NCBI GenBank assembly: GCA_932294295.1
Contig: OW028585.1
Span: 29,868,720 to 29,932,719, forward strand
From: Alitta virens
Taxonomy: Eukaryota > Annelida > Polychaeta > Phyllodocida > Nereididae
Reading direction: 5' to 3'
Length of the DNA stretch: 64,000 nucleotides
In this document: positions 34,090-45,284 of the stretch, piece after piece
How positions within the stretch are numbered: position 1 is the first letter of the stretch
Layout of the letters: each line of letters begins with the position of its first letter
The notes under the pieces: model-generated
Seen by the model: the letters and a program-made list of their open reading frames with translations, nothing else
Databases searched by the model: none
Told to the model about the DNA's origin: nothing
Translations under genes and position numbers: made by a program

Positions 34090-36570
34090 ATATTATTAAG
34101 AATAAATTAAGCTATTTAACGCCTTCTACCTCTAGGGTAATGACAGTTAGTTTAATATAATCATATCTTTGCTCTTTTATTAAGTTTCTATCCATATAAT
34201 GAACCCACTTATATACGTAAAATTGTATGGGCTTATCAAATTGGCAGGATATATAGTATATATATATATATATATATAGCCTACTTCAGTACTTGCTTGA
34301 TTGTTATAGTATATATGCTCACAAAGACCATTACGTAATAATATAAGCCTTTTAAATAGTGTAAGGAGCTTGGGCATTGCAACATACTGATTACACTTCA
34401 ACTCAAACAAACAAAGAAACAAACAAATAAACACACAACAAACAAACAGTAGGGTACTGTGATATGTACTAATTTTGACACTACGATCTTTTAAGTTCCA
34501 AGTTTGTACGTACCTGTTCATATTGAAACAATGAACTTTTTGCAGTTTCCATGGATACCATATATACCGTAACGACATGAAATTCAATTACACACCATAT
34601 AAATAGCTAGATCGTTTCAATTTAGTCACATGTTGAAGAACTTGTGATGTGACCCACTTAAATGATCTCTGGCGGAGCGTCTAGATCAACACTGAGCAAC
34701 TCTCATGTGGGGAGCAGTTCGTAATTCATGCAATATTTATAGCACCATTGTATTGCGTATTATTATATTCTATTGTAGGTATTGTATACAATGATCTTAA
34801 CTTATTCAGCTTCTATGACCATGTGAGGCAGACGTGATGATGAGATGATAGACTTAAAGTCCAGGGGCTATTCTACTAGCTCAACATAAAAAATTGGAAT
34901 TGGTTATTTTGTTGTGATAGTATACTATATAATAGAACTAAAAATAAAAAATTAGGGGCAATATCCTAAAATAAGCCCCTCAGGGAAGGGGGTTTAGGTA
35001 CACAAATATATATGATATTTTGTAAAGGCCCCAAAATATAGTTGTTTTGGATTAAATTCTATTAGCAACAGCTTTCATTTTTATCATTCTAGCTGTTTAT
35101 GAAGCTCAGACCATTACAAAACACATCTTTAATTGATCATTCATGGAAAACTTATTTTATTTAATTATCTGGATGTTTTTTTACTTGCAAATTATTGTTC
35201 ATACCTATAAATTTCAATTATATGAAATAAATTGAGTCAAGGGGCCTGTATAAATAAACCCCAGGGGTCTCATTAAATAAGCCCCTGTAATCACAATAAA
35301 TGCATATATGGCAACTCTTTAAGTCTTTCCCCCCCAAAAAAAGCCTAGCCCCATTTTTTCTCTACCCCCATCAAAAATATCGCCCTCTTTATACAGTCTG
35401 GAATAAGATTTTATGTCAAAATGTAAAAAAATTATAAAGAAATAAAAGACTTTAAATAAAATAAAAAGACCATTTATTCCCAAAATTACATGGTATATAT
35501 TACTCCTGAAATAGGCCCCCTGGGGCCTATATCAGGAGTAATATATAAGGATTCTTGTTATTTCTATTTAATTGAAAAATTTTTTAATAATAAACAGACA
35601 ATATTTTACTACTGAAATTAATTCCTAGGTCAATATTGTTTTATTTTTACAAATTTACAAAACTTTGTTTATTCATAATGAACACAGAGACCATCAAAAA
35701 ATAATTTAAGAATTGTTCAGTATATATATTACTCCTGAAATAGACCCCAGGGGCTTATTCTAGGATTAATATATATGGCTTGTTGTAAATTGATCCCTTG
35801 GTCAATATTATTTTGATATTTGTTTTTTACAGATCTTTTTTGTTTGTAATAATTAAATAAATAGACGCAAAATAAAGAATTTGATTTTTGAGACTTTTTC
35901 TAACTATGACAAGTGATAGAGTAACACAATGAAACCATGTTAAACTGTCAGTGTCTTGGCTACTTATAAAAACTGTTAGTACTGGGTTAGCATTATACTG
36001 AAAGAGGCCCCTCAATCAGTGAATACCTTCACTATTACTCCTGGAATAGGCCCCTGAGGGGCTTATTTCAGGATAGTGCCTAATGGTGCTAACCAGGCGC
36101 TATTCTACAATTAACTAGGATAATGAATATCAAATCCATACTGTGATAGTCCATGTGTAATTATACTTATTCAGGGCATAAAAACATGTGATAAATTGGT
36201 ACTGTACTCTTTGGAAGTAATATAGACAGGATTTTTTTTTTACCATAACAATAGAGTTGGACAAGTTCACAATGAGCATGCTTATTACCAAGTTCTGTTA
36301 TGAAAGTAATAATCTTTATTCATGCAAAAGGCATATATAAATATGTATTTACAATATATATGCAATATTTACAAAAGTAAGTTAAAAGTAGGACGTTAAA
36401 AGTAGGACATATCTTTAAAAACTAGTAAAAAAAACAGCGATATTACAGCATCATTCAGTGCATAGATGCATTATAACATGGTCATTCACCAGGAACAGAT
36501 TATGGCCTTTATTTTACAACAGACCCCCATGAAATGAAACAAAGTTACATAATTTATTCGTTATCTGCTT
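34090..36570. repeat. Intergenic DNA with a family of GGCCCC-centred palindromes
   Basis: Imperfect hairpins recur at about 34980, 35245-35285, 35497-35548, 35730-35775 and 36030-36075. Each reads roughly ATTACTCCTGAAATAGGCCC followed by its inverted complement. A TA microsatellite is at 34255-34278. The ends near 34863 and 36106 share GGCTATTCTAC / GCGCTATTCTAC. No gene is recognised. Confidence 0.6.
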
Positions 36571-37600
36571 TAACAGTACCATCCTGAATGCAATCTTGTA
36601 CCCATCGTAAATGCAATCTTGTAATGGTACCATCCTAAATGCAATTTTGAAACAGAACCATCCCAATGGCAATTTTGCAACAGTACCATCCTGAAAGCAA
36701 TCTTGTAACAGTACTCTTGTAACAGTACCATCCTGAATGCAATCTTGTAACAGTACCATCCTGAATGCAATCTTGTAACAGTACCATCCTGAATGCAATC
36801 TTGCAACTGTACCATCCTGAATGCAATCTTGCAACAGTACCATCCTGAATGCAATCTTGTAACAGTACCATCCTGAATGCAATCTTGTAACAGTATCATC
36901 CTGAATGCAATCTTGCAACTGTATCATCCTGAATGCAATCTTGTAACTGTACCATCCTGAATGCAATCTTGCAACTGTACCATCCTGAATGCAATCTTGC
37001 AACTGTACCATCCTGAATGCAATCTTGCAACTGTACCATCCTGAATGCAATCTTGTAACAGTACCATCCTGAATGCAATCTTGCAACTGTACCATCCTGA
37101 ATGCAATCTTGTAACAGTACCATCCTGAATGCAATCTTGTAACAGTACCATCCTGAATGCAATCTTGCAACTGTACCATCCTGAATGCAATCTTGTAACA
37201 GTACCATCCTGAATGCAATCTTCAAACAGTAACATCCTGAATGCAATCTTGCAACTGTACCATCCTGAATGCAATCTTGCAACAGTACCATCCTGAATGC
37301 AATCTTGTAACAGTACCATCCTGAATGCATTCTTGTAACAGTACCATCCTGAATGCAATCTTGTAACAGTAACATCCTGAATGCAATCTTGCAACTGTAC
37401 CATCCTGAATGCAATCTTGCAACAGTACCATCATGAATGCAATCTTGTAACAGTAACATCCTGAATGCAATCTTGTTACAATACCATCCTGAATGCAATC
37501 TTGTAACAGTACCATCCTGCATGCAATTTTGTAACAGTACCATCCTGAATGCAATTTTGAAATAGTACTATCCCAAATGCAATTTTGTGACAGTACCATC
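36571..37600 (-). repeat. 28-bp minisatellite, about 36 copies
   Basis: Tandem 28-bp units with core CATCCTGAATGCAATC; the remaining eight bases alternate between TTGTAACAGTAC-like and TTGCAACTGTAC-like forms. Degenerate units continue to about 37830. On the minus strand all three frames stay open over long stretches (up to 234 codons), because 28 is not a multiple of 3 and the unit has no stop in any phase. The 28-residue peptide period is a consequence of this and not evidence of a gene. It sits between two divergent FkbM genes, ending about 460 bases before the start of the plus-strand one. Confidence 0.95.
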
Positions 37601-38062
37601 ATTTTTTAGGTCGTATCATCCTAAAAGTAACAAACTGAAGAGGTGCTATCCTGAAATAATCGAGTGTAATGAACAACAATGAAGAATCCATTTAACAGAC
37701 ATGACTGTAGAGGTCACAAAAGACCTACATGTCAATGTGATATAAGCAACAAGTGGTATCACTTTGAGACAAAAACAAAACAGTGGATATTCATACATTA
37801 CCATCATCCCAAATGCAACTTTTTATTATTAAAAATGCAGAAATAATTTCATTTAAGAACTTGTATGAGGATGAAATTTCAAACAGAGAATACTAGCCAT
37901 ACGAAGTAAATAGTTATAATGTATTATGATCAAAATATTAAGCTTAAATATATTTGACATGATGTACATATTTACTCATGATAATAATGTCTCTAATTTT
38001 TTTAAATTTTCATCTTATTTTTCAGATGACCGCATATTTCTCTTCCATAAACTTGCCGAGTG

Positions 38063-41000
38063 ATGGGGCGAAGACATCTGAGAACTTGGGCAGTTCTGCT
38101 TGTGATATTTTTCCTAATCTACAAACTGTGGGCTGAATTCTCGCAAGTCGATTTCCAACGACACATCGAAAGCCTTGGAATCGGCCAGAGCAACAATTTC
38201 ATAGAGGTTAATTCAATGAAATTTTTAGTAGGCCTATATTGATATTAGTTTGCTTGAGACAATGATTTGGCCAGAAATGAACTCAGTTCTTAGTGTAATC
38301 AGAATACAATGGAGCCCATAATTTAGACAATATCAAGACAACTCATCTATAGATTTTAAGACCACTTTGTCAGTTCAATTAGGACCACCTCAATATTATA
38401 ACTCAGTGATTCCCAAGGGTTGTCTTAATTGTGAGGGATCACAGTATAGGAGCCAAATCATAGCTAGCTTTGATTCATGCATGACATTATTGTGTCCAAC
38501 ACTGTGTGCCCCTACTGAGACAAATAAAAGACCCCACTCATGGGGTGGAGTATTAAGTTAATACAGATTCCCAGTTTTATAATCCTTTACATATACACAT
38601 TTGCCAACTCAATTGCCCAGTTCCTTCACTAAATAAACAGCATAAATGGTCAAGATTTAACTGTACATGTAAATGATAATATTTATTTAATAAGTATTCA
38701 CAATTTGAAGTTGGACAAGCAACAAATGTTTGCAGTAATATTATCCTTATATAATAACATTTTCAGATAAGAACGACAACTGTTGGTTCAAATCTTCTTG
38801 ATGACTCAATTGAAAAAGTGGTTCGAAGTTACTGCAACATCTTCGACCTCAACGGGGAGAATAAACATGAGTTCAAATGCATTTTAATGAAGTCCAGTCC
38901 TCCAGTTCCTGTTTGCATTTACGATATATTTCAGGTATACTTTGTGTTATTTTATTCCGCAAGATCCAAACAAAAGTGTATAAGATAGTATTCGTGTAAC
39001 ATAGCTCAATGCAGAATTTCAAATATGCTGTATATGGTAGCAATGTCACGGTGATGTCTTGACTCAGGTTGCATGCAATATGAGAATCTCAATCACAAAT
39101 ACATTGGTTAATTTTCATATTTACTCATTATTAGCTAGGTGGCTCAAAAGTTAAGCACAGAAGGTTTTTGAAACTGCAAAAGCATTGACAATTCCACAAA
39201 TTTGAAGACAAAATTGATCAAGCTGCACAGTATTGAAGAGGGAGGCATCATCAGCCAAAACATAGAATACTGTGTAATGCATGAAAATGTGGAGGCTGTT
39301 GACATGAACTTCAAGCTGAGAGCATTCCTCATTAGAGAACTGAGAACTTTATGACATTCATAATATAATTTCATATATTTCAAATTATTGACACTATAAT
39401 TCAAATACATTTATTAATCTGTAATACTATTACACGAAATTAATGCTATTTATAATACTACATATCAGCCAATTCCATGCTGGCAGCTCTGCTGATATGA
39501 AGGTACCAGGTTCGATCTCTGGCCTGGGCACTCTTCACGAGCCACATCCTAGCTGGATGTCGATCGCATGAGATGTTAAATTGGAGACGGCTTGTACTCT
39601 GTGTTTATGCTGAAGCAAGTAAGACCCCACCCCACCCATGGGGTGAATGTGTAACATTGTGTGGACTCCAAGCCTTATCATCTCATCATTCAGGTTCTGG
39701 CAGCTGGTCATATAAGTTGGCTAAGCTTCAGACCCAGTAGCACTGAGACATAGACATAAAAGTCTAAGTTTGGTCAACGAAAAAATTTTTTCATGAACTG
39801 TTGGATATTAATACACATACCCAACACTCAATGATGCTTTTCATCACAGGGCATGTTCCAGTGGTTCAACAGTATCTTCATCACATTAAATATGCTAATT
39901 TTTCACTTATTGTCCGTTACAGGATATGTACATATCGGACAACCTAGACTCTGCTGGCGTTTGGGAGGAGCACATAGTTTCTGAAGTAGGCGATCTTCTT
40001 CAACGTGATCCAGATCTTGGTCTTATAGATGTAGGAGCCAATATTGGTGTCTACAGTCTTTTTGCAGCAAAACTTGGTCACCAAGTTGTTGCAGTTGAAC
40101 CTTTCATGGAAAATATTCTCCGTCTTCAAAAGGTAAGGTGATCAGACAATGTATATGTTTATTTCATACCAAATATGTGCACTTTAATACTACTTTTTTG
40201 CTTCAGAATTGGTTATAAATTTAATTTTTTTATCACGAGTATGTGAATTAAACCAATTTCTAAAGTTTTTATACTTAATTTTCAGGCAGCCCAGCTTGGG
40301 GGTTTAACAAAAAAAATTACACTTATTTACAATGCTATCGCAGATGTTCGAACAGGTAATTATTTAGAACTTCACTATTAAGACCATAGAATATTATCAC
40401 CACATTGACTTTAAGTTACTATAATTGTAACCACCTTATGATTATGCAACTGACAGAGATTATGCTTTCTGGGCAGACCAACATTGGGCGAGTTCTAAGA
40501 TGGGTGACCTTGACCTTTTTTTTAAGGTTACGGGGGTCATAATCATTCCAAACCTTGTAGAAATAGTAACTTCAAATATTTGAATCATGCTAGGATCAAC
40601 CAAAAGGTGTTATAATCTGGGGGAAAATGAGTGCGAAGGTGGTTGATCTCCCATCTATTTTTGAGGTCACAGGTCACAATCATTCCTAACCTTGTTCTGA
40701 AATAACTTCAGATATGTTGATGCAAAGATCATGCCACCTACATTTTTTTTTATTTTGACCAAAAAACCTCATGTAGGATAGATAGAATAATTGCATATAT
40801 ATATTTCTATTTAAAGGGGCCAAGATCATCCCAAGCTCGGACAACCAGGGAGACACAAGAATAGTCCTTGGCATCGGGGGAGACTGCATTGGAGATTGCG
40901 CAGCGACGGTTAATACAGTATACTTGGATGATTTACTGGAAGTAGTTTCATTCAGCAAAGCTATCATTAAAATAGATATTCAGGTAAGCATTTGAACAGA

Positions 41001-41666
41001 GAATATTAAAGAAATTTTGTACCGTTATAGTTTATATCAAATCTCACATTAATTGCGTTTGAATTGAACTGCTGTACAGTTGGGCCCAAAAGTGTACATA
41101 CTCCAGGGCAAGATCGCATAAATCAAATCGTTCAATTAAAAAAGATTGAAATAGTAGTTGGTCAGTAACTAATATAGTTTACTGCACTCCATCAGTGGTG
41201 GGATGCTGTGTGCAAAGCACGTTTAATACCGTAAAATTAAATAATTAATTTCTGATACCTGTATATAGTATGCCACAGGCTTGTATCCGATATAATGTCC
41301 AGGGTTGCACTCCATAAATAATAACGTTGGTTGTGATTGGTTTTTATTCAGGGTTACGAACATCAAGCATTTCGTCACGCAGAAGAATTACTAGACAACG
41401 TAGATGTCAAGTATATTTTCATGGAGTGGCTCGTTATGAGAGACTTATATCATTCTCAAAGTGCCAGGGACAGACAATTAGTGGAGGATATGATCAAGTT
41501 ACTTTTAGACAGAAAGTTTAAGCCATATTGTCTCGAAGTCCATGGCGGTCGAGAATTGGTTGTTTCAGATTGGGCGAAATGGCCGGTGGACATTGTGTGG
41601 CGCAGTTTGCCCAACAAAAAAGAATACTCAAAACTGTTGCAGAATCATTTCAAAAACTGGCCGTGA
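38063..41666 (+). CDS. Membrane-anchored FkbM-type methyltransferase, six exons (357 aa)
   Basis: Exons: 38063-38206, 38767-38934, 39923-40132, 40286-40355, 40817-40983 and 41352-41666, with consistent phases (0,0,0,1,0). Residues 1-7 are basic, and WAVLLVIFFLIYKLW (about 9-23) is the membrane anchor. The stalk is short (about 24-90), so this is the smallest of the three FkbM proteins. Motifs: GLIDVGANIGVYSL (137-150, SAM loop), AVEPF (about 160), IKIDIQGYEHQAF (about 248-260, with Gln where Glu is usual), FMEW, and WPVDIVW near the C-terminus. The first donor GTTAAT is weak. A pyrimidine-rich acceptor ends at 38025, so a non-coding upstream exon is likely. The next base starts an upstream ATG whose 36-codon frame overlaps the true start. 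A lumenal ER/Golgi role is inferred; the substrate is unknown. Confidence 0.9.
39460..39740 (+). mobile_element. tRNA-derived SINE-like repeat in intron 2
   Basis: GGTTCGATCTC near 39510 fits a polymerase III B box. Downstream phrases (GACCCCACC, CCAAGCCTTATCATCTCAT) recur near 38530, 30620-30690 and, inverted or diverged, near 11850 and 34845. Boundaries are uncertain. Confidence 0.5.
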
Positions 41667-43087
41667 TCGATTTCCTGGACCTTATAAATGATTTGCTGTA
41701 CTGCTAGAATTTTTCACAAACATTCTGGGCAAATGTGACTCGCAATTCCTGCTATTACCAAGACTCGGCTGCTTTATTTAAAAAGTTGGCCATAATGTAA
41801 TCAAAATTGGAAATGGATAGCCAATATACAACTATACAATGGTTAATTGTGAGACATGAAGATATGTACACCCAATGTCACTGTACACAAGGCCAATAGC
41901 AGAGTTGTACACATCTGCTGATCTATTTCTTTTTACACTTGAATATCTTACAGATACAGGTCTTCCAGGTGTAGTGTACACGTGCTAGCATTGCACTCTA
42001 GTCATGTCATCTTTCCTTTTTTTAAAGTAAACAACAATAGTAAATTCATAATGAATCTTTCACATGTCTCGTCTTGATCAATAATTTTCTCAGCAGTTGA
42101 GAGTGGCAGGTTTATGAAAGGGCATCCTGCAGTTGTTCGGAAAATTCTGAGGCTTTTCCAAATAATTAATGCATAACAGAAATATAAAACCTCATTATTT
42201 ATGAGTAATAAATACTGTGAATGTATTGTTGCGATTCTTGTGTACAACGCAATGAACATTAAATATTTTCTCATAGGTAAAGGTAGCTGGTGTTCGCTCC
42301 ATCTCCACAGCCTATCACTCAAGTTGAATTTAACTATGTAAAGTGAACCCACCAGCAGACCTTTTCAAGCATGAGCCTTTCTCAACTCCTTGGTGGCGTA
42401 TACAGTTCGTTAGGGGTAAGCACTCCACAATGACCATCACTGTCCTAATTAAGCTAGCCTAACATTTACACCTGGGTGGAGTGGGGCAAAGAGTTACAGA
42501 GGATCTGCTCAGTTCCTCCACGATATGCTGGCAGGCTTTAACCACACAACTCGGTGCTGGTCTTAACCTATGGCACCTCTTATCTAGGCCTCCTACATGG
42601 GCTTACAGTACTTATCTCAGACGTGACCCGATGCATAAGCTCAATTGTGCCATATAGTTGCTAAGCTGGTACATGTCATCTATTGGCATTCCTGCACAAG
42701 TATGACTTAATTTTAAGTAATTTAAAAGGATTTCTGCAAGACAATGCAGACAATTCTTATTTGGGCACATGATTACTGCCCTTTAGTAACTGGCCGTGAT
42801 CAGAGGTTATTTAACCTCTCAGTAATGCCATAATCAACTTCAAAAGGCACAACCTGGACAACAGAAGATGATCCAGTCCTTCCATAAATGAAGATACCAC
42901 TGGCACTGCCGAGTCAAGTCAGCAATCTAGAAAATATCACAGACTGAAGTCAATGCAGTATATGATGAAATACACAGATCAGGCAGACCTTTTTCAAGGT
43001 AATCTCTTAAAAACTCGAAACTACTTTACTTCATGTTCCATCATTGATTTTGCAAAATACCACAAACGAGTGACATTAGTTTGACAT
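41667..43087. other. Intergenic DNA between FkbM gene and RPS26
   Basis: AATAAA at 42207-42212 may end the FkbM transcript. No exon is recognised; the minus frame at 42002-42352 shows no family features. A 300-bp GC-richer block (about 42360-42660) looks like an interspersed repeat. Confidence 0.45.
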
Positions 43088-43093
43088 TTTATT
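43088..43093 (-). terminator. Polyadenylation signal of RPS26
   Basis: AATAAA on the minus strand, about 47 bases past the stop codon, which gives the very short 3' untranslated region usual for ribosomal protein mRNAs. Confidence 0.75.
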
Positions 43094-43139
43094 TTTGCAT
43101 GATAAAACAATAAAATGTATTTCTAGTGATTGGCGCAGT

Positions 43140-44524
<1,385 letters not shown>

Positions 44525-44534
44525 CTTGACTCAT

Positions 44535-44550
44535 GAAAAGGAAAAGAGGG
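44535..44550 (-). promoter_or_regulatory. 5'TOP tract of RPS26
   Basis: On the minus strand CCCTCTTTTCCTTTTC precedes the start codon by about 10 bases. A cytidine start followed by an unbroken pyrimidine run marks a 5'TOP leader, translated under mTOR/LARP1 control. The transcription start is therefore near 44550. One ATG (44534-44532) follows the tract, is out of frame with the true start and has a poor context. Confidence 0.75.
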
Positions 44551-44559
44551 CGTTTTAGT

Positions 44560-44569
44560 GCGCATGCGC
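44560..44569. promoter_or_regulatory. NRF1-type palindrome in the RPS26 promoter
   Basis: GCGCATGCGC, the exact palindromic core of the NRF1 site, about 10 bases upstream of the inferred transcription start. Such sites are frequent in housekeeping promoters. Confidence 0.6.
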
Positions 44570-44890
44570 GGGCACCTGCGAATCATTCCCAAGTTCAACA
44601 CTAGAGGGCTTGGCAGGCATGCACGCCACCTGTCTGTGTCAATCAAAATTAAAACATCAGAAATTACAAATTACTTTATTCATGTAGATCTGGCTAACCC
44701 AGGAAAAAAGGGTACGTGCTGGAGTGATTGCATGGTCTTGGTAATCAAATATTTCGTCAGTGAATTTACAGAACTTTTGCAGAAGTCGATTAATGGGGGG
44801 AAAAAAAATCATATCTGTGTGCAATAATTCAGGTTGAATCATTGCACAAATGGTTTAGATTTCGCAAATACAATGAAATAATCATATTAC

Positions 44891-44972
44891 CAGGGGCGTA
44901 GCCAGTGCTCAAATTTTCAACAGGGGGGGGGGCGAATCTTCCCTAACCCCCCCCCCTTTGGCTACGCCCTTG
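44891..44972. mobile_element. Short TIR element with CAGGGGCGTAGCC ends
   Basis: Starts CAGGGGCGTAGCCAG, ends TTTGGCTACGCCCTTG, and has G and C runs inside. Only 82 bp, so probably a deleted member of the group at 11174-11398. Confidence 0.7.
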
Positions 44973-45208
44973 ATTTAATGTACAGGTCATAAAATAATTT
45001 TCCAGCCTTGTAGCCACCTATTGTCAGTTTCCTTAACTAACTTGACATACAAATAGTTAACGTTTACCACATGTAGATGTCGCTGTGGTAGCCAAGCCAA
45101 GTTTTGGCTCAGTGAGAAGTTTTATCGCAGTCTTGTAGTTGTGGAGTTAGTGCTGACATGTAGACCTGTGGAAAAACTAGGATTTTATGGACTTTACCGT
45201 CTTTAAAG

Positions 45209-45284
45209 ATGGATTTACGGGGATTTCTAGCTGTTGTCATTGGCTGTTTGGTTTTGGATTTACCTAACGTGGCGTCAGAGAAAG
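45209..45284 (+). CDS. Likely first coding exon of a secreted or membrane protein (partial)
   Basis: ATG followed by 25 codons and one extra base, then a good donor (AAAG-GTAAAC). The peptide MDLRGFLAVVIGCLVL then DLPNVAS has the shape of a signal peptide, with cleavage plausible after VAS. The exon ends in phase 1, the common phase for exons that feed extracellular modules. No second exon could be identified downstream in the window, so the gene either has a very long first intron or this exon is spurious. It lies 685 bp from the RPS26 start in head-to-head orientation. Confidence 0.45.

Noticed and set aside
36514..37602. Repeat proteins of up to 234 residues with a 28-residue period (minus strand)
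   Set aside because: The same 28-bp unit read in three phases; no splice context, signal peptide or non-repeat domain supports a gene.
39505..39540. Possible tRNA gene from the B-box-like GGTTCGATCTC
   Set aside because: No cloverleaf or matching acceptor stem; better explained as a SINE remnant. The same applies to 51730-51862 and 57960-58195.
17705..41666. Bacterial contamination or recent horizontal transfer, given FkbM and PCGDMNWM domains
   Set aside because: The genes have spliceosomal introns with good consensus, membrane anchors and the same AT-rich, MITE-filled context as RPS26; they are resident animal genes. An ancient transfer is not excluded.
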